This document shows, one piece after another, positions 7,361 through 16,217 of a stretch of DNA of 30,054 nucleotides (position 1 is the first letter of the stretch; each line of letters opens with the position of its first letter). Position numbers and translations under genes: made by a program. Source of the DNA: an uncultured Flavobacterium sp. GTDB taxonomy: Bacteria > Bacteroidota > Bacteroidia > Flavobacteriales > Flavobacteriaceae. The stretch is taken from assembly GCF_946482535.1 (NCBI RefSeq), contig NZ_CAMLRU010000008.1, forward strand, positions 1 to 30,054. Direction: 5' to 3'. The notes beneath the pieces are model-generated. The model ran no database searches. It was not told the DNA's origin and worked only from the letters and a program-made list of their open reading frames with translations.

Positions 7361-10300
7361 ATGTTTAAAAAAGGGCTATTATTATTGGTACTACTCGGTT
7401 TTTCCGGTCTTTCGGCTCAGGAAATCAAATCGTTGTACCAAACTAAAAAAATAGTGGTTTCAACGGATACCATTGCTATTGAAAAAGTCAGCATTAGCCC
7501 GAGTTTCTTCAAATTGCTAACGCGCGATGGAAAGGAAATCGATTCCACCTTCTACAAAGTAGATTTTAAAACCGGGAAATTATTTTTCAAAAATGGTTTT
7601 ACGGCCACAGACAGTTTGACCATACGGTATTTCAAATATCCGGAGCATCTTACCAAAACCTACAGCATTTATGACCAAAGTAAAGTAGTGCCCAATGAAG
7701 CCGGCAATCTTTACAAAATTGATCGTTCCATCAAAAAATTTGTTCCGTTTGAAGGCTTAAATACTTCCGGTAGTATTACCCGCGGCGTAACCATCGGTAA
7801 CAACCAAAATGCTTCGGTGACGTCTAACCTCGATTTGCAAATCACAGGGAAAATCTCGGATAAGGTATCGCTTCGTGCGTCGATTCAGGATGCTAATATT
7901 CCGCTGCAAGACAATGGGTATTCACAGAAATTGGATGAGTTTGACCAAATTTTCATCGAATTGTTTACCGATAAATGGAACATCCGCGCCGGCGATTTAT
8001 TCCTCGAAAACCGACAGTCGCGCTTTCTCAATTTTAATAAAAAGGTACAAGGCTTGTCCACGCGTTTTACTTTTGGCGGAGAAGAAAACAAAACCGAAAT
8101 CTTTGCCGCAGCAGCACTCGTTCGCGGACAATATGCCAAAAGCGCTTTTACCGGACAAGAAGGCAATCAAGGGCCTTATAAACTTCGTGGGAACAATGGC
8201 GAATTGTACGTTTTGGTGATTTCCGGTTCCGAAAGAGTTTATGTCAACGGAATTCTGAAAAAACGCGGAGAGAATAACGATTATACCATCGATTACAATG
8301 CCGGTGAAATTACGTTTACGTCTTTGTTTCCCATTACTTCCGAAATGCGAATTGTCATCGAATACCAATATTCGGAAAGAAGTTATACCCGATTTGTAAC
8401 TTATGGTGGTGCCAATTACACTTCGAAAAATTGGAGCATAGGCGGCTATTTGTACTCGGAAAACGATGTCAAAAATCAACCGTTGCAGCAAAGTTTGTCA
8501 CCCGAACAAGTAGCTGTTTTGGCCGATGCCGGAGACAATGTCAACCTCATGAATGCGCCGTCAGCTTACTTAGATTCCTATTCTGAGAATAAAATTTTGT
8601 ACAAAAAAGTCTTTGTCAATGCCGTTGAGGTCTTTGAATATTCCAATAATCCTGATGATGAATTATACAATGTAAGATTCACTTTGGTAGGCAACAATCA
8701 AGGGCATTATATTTTGACCAATACCGGAGCCATAGGCAAAATTTATCAGTATGTTGAACCGGTTGCCGGTGTACCACAAGGGAATTATGAACCCATTACA
8801 CGCCTAGTCGCACCAACTAAAATTCAAATTGCCACCGTGTTGGGAAAATACAATCCGAATGAAAAAACAGTAGTGGATTTTGAAATTGGAATGAGCAATA
8901 ACGATCAAAATTTATTTTCTTCCATTGATGACGCCAATAATAAAGGTGTTGCCGGAAAATTGAATTTCAAACAAAGGTTGTTCAGCAAAAAATGGCAAGT
9001 GGATGCTTTTGGTAATTACCAATATGTTCAAGAAGATTTCAGAACGATTGAGCGTTTGTTCAATATTGAATTCAACCGCGATTGGAATTTGACCACTTTC
9101 TCAGGCAACCAAAGCCTATTAATTAACGGTTTAGATTTTACGTTGCCCGAAAAAGGCAAGCTGACCTATCAATTTGAAAAGTTGGATTTTTCCAAAAGTT
9201 TTACCGGTAACCGCCATTTGGTGAATGGATTTTTCAAACTCAAAAATTGGAACTTATTGCAAAACACCAGTGCTTTAAACAGCGATGGCAATTATGCCAA
9301 ATCTACTTTTATCCGAAACCAATCGCAAGCACGATATCATTTTAAGAAGAATTGGATTGGCGGTACTTTGCGTTTGGAAGACAATAAAGAAAGATTGGCT
9401 GCTACCAATCAATTATCGGCTTTGAGCCAAAGATTTACCGAGTATGGTGCTTTCGTTGGTCGAGGCGACAGCACCAAGGTTTTTGTTGAGGTTGGCTATT
9501 TGCAACGCGTGAATGACAGTTTGCAAAACGGTTTTCTGCAAAAAGTAAACACCTCACAATCTTATTATTTGAAATCGAGATTGGTTCAAACCGAGAAGTC
9601 CAATTTGGCTTTGTTTGTCAATTACCGAAATCTGAAGTTTGAAGATGCCACGCGCCAAAACGAACCGTCACTCAATTCCCGATTGTTATACAATGACCAA
9701 TATTTCAATCAGCTGGCGCAAGTGACCACCGCTTATGAAACCACTTCGGGAACGATTGCCCAACAAGAATTCACTTATCTCGAAGTCGAGCCCGGACAAG
9801 GCGTGTATACTTGGAACGATTACAATGGCAACGGCATTCAGGAACTGCAAGAATTTGAAATCGCTCCGTTTCCCGACCAAGCCAAATATGTCAGAGTGTT
9901 TCTGCCTAATCAAGTTTTTGTCAAAACCCATCAAAATAAGTTTTCGCAGTCGCTGACTTTAAATCCGGCGCAATGGCAAAATGCCAAAGGGGTTAAAAAA
10001 ATGTTGTCACATTTTTACAACCAAACCTCTTATTTAATAGAACGAAAAATCCAACGCAACGGCGATAATTTCGACCTGAATCCGTTTTCAACCGATGACC
10101 ATAATTTATTAGGATTGAATACGAGTATCCGCAACAGTTTGTTTTACAATCGAGGCAGGCAAAAGCATTCCACTACTTATACTTTTACCCGGAACGAGTT
10201 GAAAAGCTTGTTGTCAGTTGGTTCACAAGAAAGTGAAAGCCAATCCCATCAATGGCAGTACACGCATTTGGTTCAAAAAACTTGGTTGTTTAATTTGGGG

Positions 10301-10759
10301 ACCAAAATCAATAAGACTTCCCTTTTTTCGGAAAATTATGAGGCCAAAAATTTTGAAGTCAAGGCCTATCAAATTAACCCTAAAATCTCCTATTTGTTTA
10401 ATAAAAATGCGAGTTGGGATATTTTTTACGAATACCAAAACAAGGAAAACCAAATTGGAAACGCCGAGCAATTGAAACAAAGTCGATTTGGGACTTCATT
10501 TTCCTTTGCCGGTGAAAAGAAGTTTACCATGAACGGAGAATTCTCTTTGTATGATAATAAATTTACAGGCGATGCCTTGTTGCCGGTGGCTTTTCAGATG
10601 TTGGAAGGATTACAACCAGGGAAAAATTTAACCTGGCGATTGTTATTGCAAAAGAATTTGACCCAATTTTTAGACATCAACATCAATTACCAAGGCAGAA
10701 AAACCGAAACCAGCCAAACCATCCATACCGGAAATGTACAGTTAAGAGCCTATTTTTAA
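7361..10759 (+). CDS. Large predicted outer-membrane beta-barrel protein of unknown function
   Basis: The 1132-aa product starts with a clear signal peptide (MFKKGLLLLVLLGFSGLSAQ, cut after SAQ). An N-terminal beta-rich part (about residues 20-130) leads to a conserved-looking segment SGSITRGVTIGNNQ (from about 135) followed by SNLDLQITGKISDKVSLRASI, after which alternating aromatic/polar strands run to the end. The last residues (NVQLRAYF) end in Phe, as in many outer-membrane barrels. An EF-hand-like loop, DYNGNGIQELQE at residues 820-831, could bind calcium. I do not recognise a TonB box or a plug domain. It resembles large conserved Bacteroidota envelope proteins of unknown role. The ATG at 7361 has a near-consensus box (TATTTTTA, 7340-7347) just upstream. 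Confidence 0.82.
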   Translation: MFKKGLLLLVLLGFSGLSAQEIKSLYQTKKIVVSTDTIAIEKVSISPSFFKLLTRDGKEIDSTFYKVDFKTGKLFFKNGFTATDSLTIRYFKYPEHLTKTYSIYDQSKVVPNEAGNLYKIDRSIKKFVPFEGLNTSGSITRGVTIGNNQNASVTSNLDLQITGKISDKVSLRASIQDANIPLQDNGYSQKLDEFDQIFIELFTDKWNIRAGDLFLENRQSRFLNFNKKVQGLSTRFTFGGEENKTEIFAAAALVRGQYAKSAFTGQEGNQGPYKLRGNNGELYVLVISGSERVYVNGILKKRGENNDYTIDYNAGEITFTSLFPITSEMRIVIEYQYSERSYTRFVTYGGANYTSKNWSIGGYLYSENDVKNQPLQQSLSPEQVAVLADAGDNVNLMNAPSAYLDSYSENKILYKKVFVNAVEVFEYSNNPDDELYNVRFTLVGNNQGHYILTNTGAIGKIYQYVEPVAGVPQGNYEPITRLVAPTKIQIATVLGKYNPNEKTVVDFEIGMSNNDQNLFSSIDDANNKGVAGKLNFKQRLFSKKWQVDAFGNYQYVQEDFRTIERLFNIEFNRDWNLTTFSGNQSLLINGLDFTLPEKGKLTYQFEKLDFSKSFTGNRHLVNGFFKLKNWNLLQNTSALNSDGNYAKSTFIRNQSQARYHFKKNWIGGTLRLEDNKERLAATNQLSALSQRFTEYGAFVGRGDSTKVFVEVGYLQRVNDSLQNGFLQKVNTSQSYYLKSRLVQTEKSNLALFVNYRNLKFEDATRQNEPSLNSRLLYNDQYFNQLAQVTTAYETTSGTIAQQEFTYLEVEPGQGVYTWNDYNGNGIQELQEFEIAPFPDQAKYVRVFLPNQVFVKTHQNKFSQSLTLNPAQWQNAKGVKKMLSHFYNQTSYLIERKIQRNGDNFDLNPFSTDDHNLLGLNTSIRNSLFYNRGRQKHSTTYTFTRNELKSLLSVGSQESESQSHQWQYTHLVQKTWLFNLGTKINKTSLFSENYEAKNFEVKAYQINPKISYLFNKNASWDIFYEYQNKENQIGNAEQLKQSRFGTSFSFAGEKKFTMNGEFSLYDNKFTGDALLPVAFQMLEGLQPGKNLTWRLLLQKNLTQFLDININYQGRKTETSQTIHTGNVQLRAYF

Positions 10760-10829
10760 TGTTAAAATAATACGTCACATTTATTTTTTTCTTAATTTTA
10801 GTCTTCTTAAAACTTCTAAATTAATCACC

Positions 10830-11303
10830 ATGAAAAAATTATTTTTAATGTGTTTTCTTTTGGCATTTGTGTTCAATACCGGTGCTCAAGAAAAAATGAC
10901 AGATCAGATGAAAAAGGCCAAAGCCACTTCTGAAAAAACCATAAAAGAAAAAGTGCCTTTAAAAAAGGACGGAACGCCGGATAAGCGATACAAAACAGAA
11001 TCAAAAGTGCCTTTGAAAAAAGACGGCACACCGGACAAACGTTATAAATCAAAAGAAAACAATGCTTCTGCAACCGGACAAGCAAGATCTGCGGAAGGAA
11101 AAGCCAAAGCAGCCGCCAATAAATCGGAATCCAAAGCTAAAAAAGAAGTAAAAGAAAGAGTGTCTAATGAAAAGGCAGATAAAAAGACCAAAGACAAAGT
11201 AACCGGAACTTATAAAGGTAAAAAAGTGTACACCGGGCCAAGAGGAGGAAAGTATTACATCAACTCTAATGGTAATAAAACCTATATTTCGGAAGACAAA
11301 TAA
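10830..11303 (+). CDS. Small secreted basic protein with PBCV-type basic adaptor motif
   Basis: This 157-aa product has a signal peptide (MKKLFLMCFLLAFVFNTGAQ). Two identical 14-residue units, VPLKKDGTPDKRYK, lie at 42-55 and 60-73. Then comes a long Lys/Ala/Glu-rich, probably disordered or coiled stretch (about 75-125), and a C-terminal motif TYKGKKVYTGPRGGKYYI with NGNKTYI (about 128-153). That last motif matches my memory of the PBCV-specific basic adaptor domain, known from chlorovirus surface proteins and found in bacteria. Its role here is unknown; binding to a polyanionic surface would fit its high positive charge but is inference. It is 70 bp after the barrel gene and is followed by a strong terminator. 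Confidence 0.82.
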   Translation: MKKLFLMCFLLAFVFNTGAQEKMTDQMKKAKATSEKTIKEKVPLKKDGTPDKRYKTESKVPLKKDGTPDKRYKSKENNASATGQARSAEGKAKAAANKSESKAKKEVKERVSNEKADKKTKDKVTGTYKGKKVYTGPRGGKYYINSNGNKTYISEDK

Positions 11304-11325
11304 GAAATAAAAGTACACTTTACAG

Positions 11326-11363
11326 AGAGCGGTTTTTTCAAAGGGAAAACCGCTCTTTTTTTG
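11326..11363 (+). terminator. Rho-independent terminator
   Basis: Arms agagcggtttt (11326-11336) and aaaaccgctct (11346-11356) are perfect complements around a 9-nt loop, followed by a run of T. It ends the small secreted protein gene. Confidence 0.93.
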
Positions 11364-11648
11364 TGGGTAAAAATGGCCGCTCAGAAGATTCAAAAATGTT
11401 AAAATTCAGGCATCAGTAAATTCTTAACTCCCTTTGTTTTAGGGCTTTTTGACGATTTTAAAAAAAATAAACAACTGAAAATCAATTAGTTAAAAATAGT
11501 TCAAAAAAGTTAAACAAATCTGTAGTTTGTTAAAAACTAGAGCCGATTGTGAATAAGTTTGGCTTTCATTTTCCGTTTCGTTTGACAATCTTTGTAACAG
11601 ACAGATTTTATTAAAAATTCGCCCAAATAATCAAAATATAAATTCAAA
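11364..11648 (+). promoter_or_regulatory. AT-rich leader and promoter region of nrdB
   Basis: No gene is seen between the terminator and nrdB. A -7-like box AATCTTTG (11587-11594) is one base from consensus, with TTTG at 11558-11561 as a possible distant -33 element. Further up, aacaaa (11513-11518) and tttgtt (11526-11531) form a small inverted repeat with a 7-nt centre that could be an operator. I looked for paired NrdR boxes and did not find convincing ones. Confidence 0.4.
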
Positions 11649-12626
11649 ATGGCAGCTATCGAACCAATTTTACAAGAAAACAAAAACCGCTTCGTGATTT
11701 TCCCCATCAAACATCATGATATTTGGGATTGGTATAAAAAAATGGAAGCCAGTTTTTGGACTGCGGAAGAAATCGATTTACACCAAGATTTATCCGATTG
11801 GAATAACAAATTAAATAATGATGAAAAATATTTCATCAAGCATATTTTGGCTTTTTTCGCCGCTTCTGACGGAATTGTAAATGAAAATTTAGCCGAAAAC
11901 TTCGTCAACGAAGTACAATATCCGGAAGCCAAGTTTTTCTACGGTTTCCAAATCATGATGGAAAACATCCACAGCGAAACTTATTCGTTGTTGATTGATA
12001 CTTATGTAAAAGATGAAGCCGAAAAAGCACAACTTTTCAACGCTTTAGAAGTATTTCCGGCTATCGGTAAAAAAGCCGAATGGGCTTTGAAATGGATTGG
12101 TTCCGATTCGTTCGCTGAAAGACTGATTGCTTTTGCTGCGGTAGAAGGGATTTTCTTCTCGGGTGCTTTCTGCTCTATTTACTGGTTGAAAAAACGTGGT
12201 TTAATGCCGGGATTGACTTTCTCTAACGAATTAATTTCTCGTGACGAAGGTGTACACTGCGATTTTGCCGTGCATTTACACAACCACCATTTGGTGAACA
12301 AAGTGTCCAAAGCCAGAATTACGGAAATCATTACCGATGCCTTGAATATCGAACGCGAATTCATTACCGAGTCGCTTCCCGTAAGTTTGATTGGAATGAA
12401 CGCCGCTTTAATGACACAATATTTAGAGTTTGTAGCCGACAGATTATTAGTGGAATTGGGTTGTAAAAAAGTATATAACTCGACCAATCCTTTCGATTTC
12501 ATGGACATGATTTCGCTACAAGGAAAAACCAATTTCTTTGAAAAACGCGTGGCCGAATACCAAAAAGCCGGCGTAATGTCAAAAGATACCGAAGACCAAA
12601 AAATCAGCTTCGACGCTGACTTCTAA
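11649..12626 (+). CDS. nrdB: Class I ribonucleotide reductase small (radical) subunit
   Basis: The 325-aa protein makes the tyrosyl radical used to reduce ribonucleotides. It is of the eukaryote-like class Ia type: FWTAEEID gives D43 as the first metal ligand, MMENIHSE gives E105 and H108, [10 protein letters not shown] holds another ligand Glu, and [10 protein letters not shown] holds the last Glu/His pair. The radical tyrosine is Y98 in FFYGFQ, so this is not a Tyr-lacking class Ic enzyme. [17 protein letters not shown] is also a family hallmark. Unlike the Enterobacteria order, nrdB precedes nrdA. The intervening 209 bp hold a structured element. The start ATG at 11649 begins MAAIEPIL. Confidence 0.97.
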   Translation: MAAIEPILQENKNRFVIFPIKHHDIWDWYKKMEASFWTAEEIDLHQDLSDWNNKLNNDEKYFIKHILAFFAASDGIVNENLAENFVNEVQYPEAKFFYGFQIMMENIHSETYSLLIDTYVKDEAEKAQLFNALEVFPAIGKKAEWALKWIGSDSFAERLIAFAAVEGIFFSGAFCSIYWLKKRGLMPGLTFSNELISRDEGVHCDFAVHLHNHHLVNKVSKARITEIITDALNIEREFITESLPVSLIGMNAALMTQYLEFVADRLLVELGCKKVYNSTNPFDFMDMISLQGKTNFFEKRVAEYQKAGVMSKDTEDQKISFDADF

Positions 12627-12640
12627 GATGTGCAGTAGCC

Positions 12641-12732
12641 TAGCCCGGATGGTCCCGAAGCCTCGGGAGCTTCCTTTTTCTCTCGTTGCTAAACGAGAGA
12701 AAAAGATATAACGGACAGCCGGATTAGCTTCT
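12641..12732 (+). ncRNA. Flavo-1-like structured element inside nrdBA (copy B)
   Basis: The segment opens with tagcccggat and closes with acggacagccggattagctt, the conserved ends of the family. Inside are two hairpins: tcccga/tcggga (12653-12658 with 12663-12668) and a perfect 14-bp stem ctttttctctcgtt/aacgagagaaaaag (12674-12687 with 12692-12705) with loop gcta. No T-tract follows, so it is not a normal terminator. Lying between the two subunit genes, it could act as a processing or stability element for the shared mRNA. The Flavo-1 name is from memory and needs a covariance search. Confidence 0.6.
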
Positions 12733-12741
12733 CATAAAACC

Positions 12742-12758
12742 GCAGAAGATTCTTCTGC
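12742..12758. promoter_or_regulatory. 17-bp palindrome upstream of nrdA
   Basis: gcagaaga and tcttctgc are perfect reverse complements around a single T. The site is 77 bp before the nrdA ATG, just after the structured element. It could be a protein-binding operator or a short RNA hairpin (7-bp stem, att loop). Function is unknown. Confidence 0.5.
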
Positions 12759-12835
12759 AAGTTAAGGGATTAACAAAACAAAACAAGTAACTCGAAGTAG
12801 CGAAGGGATTCTCTATTTCACAAAACCTAACAAGT

Positions 12836-15271
12836 ATGTACGTAGTAAAAAGAGACGGTCACAAAGAACCGGTAATGTTTGACAAAATCACGGATAGAAT
12901 TAAAAAACTATGCTATGGTTTAAATGAATTGGTAGACGCTGTAAAAGTAGCGATGAAAGTTATCGAAGGATTATACGATGGCGTAACCACTTCCGAACTC
13001 GACAATCTGGCTGCTGAAACTGCCGCATCCATGACAGTTACTCACCCGGATTATGCCCAATTAGCCGCTCGTATTGCTATTTCTAACTTGCATAAAAACA
13101 CCAACAAATCGTTCTCGGAAACCATGAACGAAATGTACCATTACGTTAATCCAAGAACCAACCAAGCGGCACCGCTACTTTCTGAAGAAGTGCACCAGGT
13201 TATCCAAGACAATGCCGAGTTCTTAAACTCGCACATCATATACAACCGCGATTTCAATTACGATTATTTCGGTTTCAAAACCTTAGAGCGTTCATATTTG
13301 CTAAAAATCAACGGTAAAATCGTAGAGCGTCCGCAACACATGTTAATGCGTGTTTCTGTTGGGATTCACTTGAACGATTTGGATGCGGTAATTGAAACCT
13401 ACGACTTAATGTCGAAGAAGTTCTTTACGCACGCAACGCCAACCTTATTCAATGCCGGAACACCAAAACCGCAAATGTCGTCTTGTTTCTTATTGAGCAT
13501 GAAAGACGACAGCATCGACGGTATTTACGATACGTTGAAAAACACCGCGAAAATCTCGCAATCTGCCGGAGGAATCGGTTTGTCTATACACAATGTGCGC
13601 GCTACCGGTTCGTACATCAGAGGAACCAACGGAACGTCTAACGGTATCGTGCCAATGCTACGTGTATTTAACGACACCGCGCGTTACGTAGACCAAGGTG
13701 GCGGAAAAAGAAAAGGAAGTTTCGCTATCTATTTAGAAACTTGGCATGCCGATATCTTTGAATTCCTCGACTTGAAAAAGAACACCGGAAAAGAAGAAAT
13801 GCGTGCGCGTGACTTATTCTTCGCCATGTGGACCTCAGATTTGTTCATGAAACGCGTAGAAGAAGATGCCCATTGGACGTTAATGTGTCCTAATGAATGT
13901 CCGGGCTTATACGATGTTTACGGTGACGAGTTCGAAGCTTTATATACTTCTTACGAAGCACAAAACAAAGGAAGAAAAACGGTTAAAGCGCGTGAACTTT
14001 GGGAAAAAATCCTCGAGTCGCAAATCGAAACCGGAACACCATACATGTTGTACAAAGACGCTGCAAACCGCAAATCGAACCAAAAGAATTTGGGAACCAT
14101 TCGCTCGTCTAACTTGTGTACCGAAATCATGGAGTACACTTCCGAAGACGAAATTGCGGTATGTAACTTGGCTTCTATTTCGTTGCCAATGTTTGTGGAA
14201 AACGGGAAGTTCAACCACGAATTGTTATACAACGTAACCAAACGCGTAACCCGTAACCTAAACAAAGTTATCGACCGCAATTACTATCCGGTAAAAGAAG
14301 CCGAAAATTCTAATATGCGTCACCGTCCGGTAGGATTGGGCGTACAAGGTTTGGCCGACGCTTTCATCTTATTGAGAATGCCGTTCACCAGTGATGAAGC
14401 CAAACAATTGAACCAAGAAATCTTTGAAACGATCTACTTTGCCGCCGTAACTGCATCTATGGAAATGGCCAAAGAAGAAGGACCATACTCAAGCTTTAAA
14501 GGCTCGCCAATCTCCGAAGGTTTATTCCAACACAACCTTTGGAACATCAAAGACGAAGAATTATCCGGTCGTTGGGATTGGGCTGCTTTGCGCAAAGAGG
14601 TAGTAAAACACGGAGTGAGAAACTCCTTGTTGATGGCACCAATGCCAACCGCTTCTACTTCGCAAATCCTTGGAAACAACGAAGCTTTCGAACCATATAC
14701 TTCTAATATCTACACGCGTCGCGTATTGTCGGGTGAGTTCATCGTAGTAAACAAACACTTGTTGGAAGACTTAGTAAAACGCGGCTTGTGGAACGAAGAC
14801 TTGAAACAAGAAATCATGCGCCACAACGGTTCGGTACAAAATATCGAACGTATTCCGGCCGACTTAAAAGAGCTGTACAAAACTGTTTGGGAAATGTCTA
14901 TGAAAGACATCATCGACATGTCAAGACACAGAGGTTACTTTATCGACCAATCGCAATCATTGAACTTGTTCATGCAAGACGCCAACTATGCGAAGCTTAC
15001 ATCAATGCATTTCTACGCTTGGAAAAGCGGCTTAAAAACCGGTATGTATTACTTGAGAACTAAAGCTGCCGTAGACGCTATCAAGTTCACGTTGAACAAC
15101 GATAAAAAAGCAGAGCCAACCATTGCCGAAAAACCGGAAGCAGTAGCCGTAGAAGTCATAGTGCCAACCGAAAACGGAGAAATGACCGCCGAAGATTTTG
15201 CCGCTATGGTAGAAAGAGCACGCAACGCCGCCGGAAACGGTGGTGACGATTGCGAAATGTGCGGATCGTAA
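12836..15271 (+). CDS. nrdA: Class I ribonucleotide reductase large (catalytic) subunit
   Basis: The 811-aa protein reduces ribonucleoside diphosphates using the NrdB radical. The N-terminus ([18 protein letters not shown]) is an ATP-cone domain for overall allosteric control. Catalytic residues are in place: C217 in [12 protein letters not shown], the N-x-C-x-E loop NLCTE (N426, C428, E430), and C443 in AVCNLAS. The C-terminal redox tail is CEMC (C806, C809). Between about 770 and 800 there is a low-complexity acidic linker ([15 protein letters not shown]) joining the core to the tail. The ATG at 12836 starts the family-typical N-terminus. A terminator follows at 15297-15326. Confidence 0.97.
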   Translation: MYVVKRDGHKEPVMFDKITDRIKKLCYGLNELVDAVKVAMKVIEGLYDGVTTSELDNLAAETAASMTVTHPDYAQLAARIAISNLHKNTNKSFSETMNEMYHYVNPRTNQAAPLLSEEVHQVIQDNAEFLNSHIIYNRDFNYDYFGFKTLERSYLLKINGKIVERPQHMLMRVSVGIHLNDLDAVIETYDLMSKKFFTHATPTLFNAGTPKPQMSSCFLLSMKDDSIDGIYDTLKNTAKISQSAGGIGLSIHNVRATGSYIRGTNGTSNGIVPMLRVFNDTARYVDQGGGKRKGSFAIYLETWHADIFEFLDLKKNTGKEEMRARDLFFAMWTSDLFMKRVEEDAHWTLMCPNECPGLYDVYGDEFEALYTSYEAQNKGRKTVKARELWEKILESQIETGTPYMLYKDAANRKSNQKNLGTIRSSNLCTEIMEYTSEDEIAVCNLASISLPMFVENGKFNHELLYNVTKRVTRNLNKVIDRNYYPVKEAENSNMRHRPVGLGVQGLADAFILLRMPFTSDEAKQLNQEIFETIYFAAVTASMEMAKEEGPYSSFKGSPISEGLFQHNLWNIKDEELSGRWDWAALRKEVVKHGVRNSLLMAPMPTASTSQILGNNEAFEPYTSNIYTRRVLSGEFIVVNKHLLEDLVKRGLWNEDLKQEIMRHNGSVQNIERIPADLKELYKTVWEMSMKDIIDMSRHRGYFIDQSQSLNLFMQDANYAKLTSMHFYAWKSGLKTGMYYLRTKAAVDAIKFTLNNDKKAEPTIAEKPEAVAVEVIVPTENGEMTAEDFAAMVERARNAAGNGGDDCEMCGS

Positions 15272-15296
15272 TTAAAATATAGAATAAAGAATTTAG

Positions 15297-15326
15297 AAAA
15301 CAGCTGTCGTCAGATGGCTGTTTTTT
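15297..15326 (+). terminator. Rho-independent terminator after nrdA
   Basis: aaaacagc (15297-15304) pairs with gctgtttt (15317-15324), with a 12-nt loop, and a T6 run (15321-15326) covers the right arm end. It is 26 bp after the nrdA stop. Confidence 0.85.
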
Positions 15327-15337
15327 GATTAATTTTA

Positions 15338-15434
15338 GGAGCTATTTCCCGCTTTCCGCAGTATCTTTTTTGTCACATCGAGCGCAGTCGAGATGCTGGG
15401 TTATAAAAAAGGATACTTGCTGCAATCGGGGCTA
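15338..15434 (-). ncRNA. Flavo-1-like structured element (copy C) with nested repeat
   Basis: Read on the minus strand it starts tagccccgattgcagcaag and ends ggaaagcgggaaatagctcc, a near-complete copy of the family. The long middle stem is built from ggatacc/gtatc-type arms and U/A runs. The apical loop contains a different, widespread Bacteroidota repeat of the form tgtcacatcgagcgcagtcg (plus strand 15371-15390, continuing to agatgc). It faces away from the downstream gene, so it sits antisense to any nrdA read-through and to a leader of the 74-aa gene. Confidence 0.6.
15371..15396. repeat. tgtcacatcgagcgcagtcg repeat nested in copy C
   Basis: The segment contains tcga at two sites in inverted arrangement (catcga...tcgagatg) and is the common flavobacterial intergenic repeat often seen as a TTTCGACTGCGCTC-type sequence. 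It forms the apical hairpin of the surrounding structured element. The identification as a genome-wide repeat is from general knowledge, not from copies in this window. Confidence 0.5.
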
Positions 15435-15471
15435 GGGCCAATCCCGTTAGGGATTTAATATCGGTAAAACC

Positions 15472-15696
15472 ATGTCAAAACAAAAAAAAGGAGTCTACAC
15501 CGGCATCATCGAAAAAGACGAAAACGGCAATTATTTCTGCGGGGAATACCTGTTGGATTATAAATATACCGAAGCCAATTTTAAAGTTGGTGACGAAATC
15601 AACATCAAATCGGTCATCGCCAATCCAAGTGATAAAAGCTACAATCAGTATCCAAAGAAATCCAGAAATTTCTTTTTGGCCAACGAAAAAGAATAA
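15472..15696 (+). CDS. Conserved-looking 74-aa protein of unknown function
   Basis: The product MSKQKKGVYTGIIEKDENGN continues with a beta-rich body (FKVGDEINIKSVI) and a basic C-terminal part ending NEKE. It has no signal peptide, membrane segment or Cys motif beyond a single Cys. It looks like a small cytoplasmic OB- or SH3-like beta protein, but I do not recognise the family. The ATG at 15472 begins the frame; it ends 4 bp before the RDD gene, so the two are almost surely co-transcribed. The coding call rests on the tight spacing, the clean start and flavobacterial codon use. Confidence 0.65.
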   Translation: MSKQKKGVYTGIIEKDENGNYFCGEYLLDYKYTEANFKVGDEINIKSVIANPSDKSYNQYPKKSRNFFLANEKE

Positions 15697-15700
15697 CGAT

Positions 15701-16216
15701 ATGGAGAACCTCAATAAAAGGCAATACATAGTCGATGAATATGCCGCCGCTTCCATCGGACAACGATTTTTAAACTATCTTATTGATACGATAATGCAAC
15801 TAATCTTAATGTTTGCATTAGCCATAATTTCGTTTATTATCGGAGATTTATTGGGCACCAAAAAACCGGTTGAATTTGTTTCAAAACTCGATCAAAACCG
15901 AATCGCACTGTATACCGTTACCTATACCATCACGTTGCTCTATTACAATGTATTTGAAATTTTAACCGCTCGAACCATCGGAAAATTTATCACGGGAACC
16001 ACAGTGGTCAATGAATATGGTGAAAAACCAAGTCATGAAAATATTTTGATTCGTTCCCTTTGTCGTTTAATTCCTTTCAACCCGTTATCTGTTTTGATAT
16101 TTGGCGGAAGAGGTTGGCACGACAGCATTTCTAAAACTTATGTAGTAGATAACAAAGCTTTGGAACAAGAAAAACGCGAATTTTATAAATCAACAACAAC
16201 GCCTAACGAGGAATAA
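15701..16216 (+). CDS. RDD family integral membrane protein
   Basis: The 171-aa protein begins MENLNKRQYIVDEYAAASIG. The RDD signature is visible: GQRFLNYLIDTIM at the first membrane helix (Arg and Asp), a second helix ending LLYYNVFEIL, then ARTIGKFITGTTVVNEYG and RSLCRLIPFNPLS, followed by the GRGWHDSISKTYVV tail. Roles of RDD proteins vary (some are Na+/H+ antiporters or transport accessories) and none can be assigned here. A longer in-frame start (TTG at 15587) is rejected because it would overlap most of the upstream 74-aa gene. The GNAT gene begins 1 bp after its stop. Confidence 0.88.
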   Translation: MENLNKRQYIVDEYAAASIGQRFLNYLIDTIMQLILMFALAIISFIIGDLLGTKKPVEFVSKLDQNRIALYTVTYTITLLYYNVFEILTARTIGKFITGTTVVNEYGEKPSHENILIRSLCRLIPFNPLSVLIFGGRGWHDSISKTYVVDNKALEQEKREFYKSTTTPNEE

Positions 16217-16217
16217 A

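Noticed and set aside
7997..8491. 164-aa open frame antisense to the outer-membrane protein gene
   Set aside because: No motif or start context; the plus-strand reading is continuous over 1132 residues with a signal peptide.
11364..11648. Paired NrdR boxes upstream of nrdB
   Set aside because: I looked for two 16-bp boxes of the usual type and found only a small AT-rich inverted repeat.
12674..12705. Ordinary terminator after nrdB
   Set aside because: The 14-bp stem is strong but no T-tract follows, and it is embedded in a larger repeat element.
15587..15700. Extended RDD protein from a TTG start
   Set aside because: Would overlap the 74-aa gene by about 110 bp; the ATG at 15701 gives a normal RDD N-terminus.
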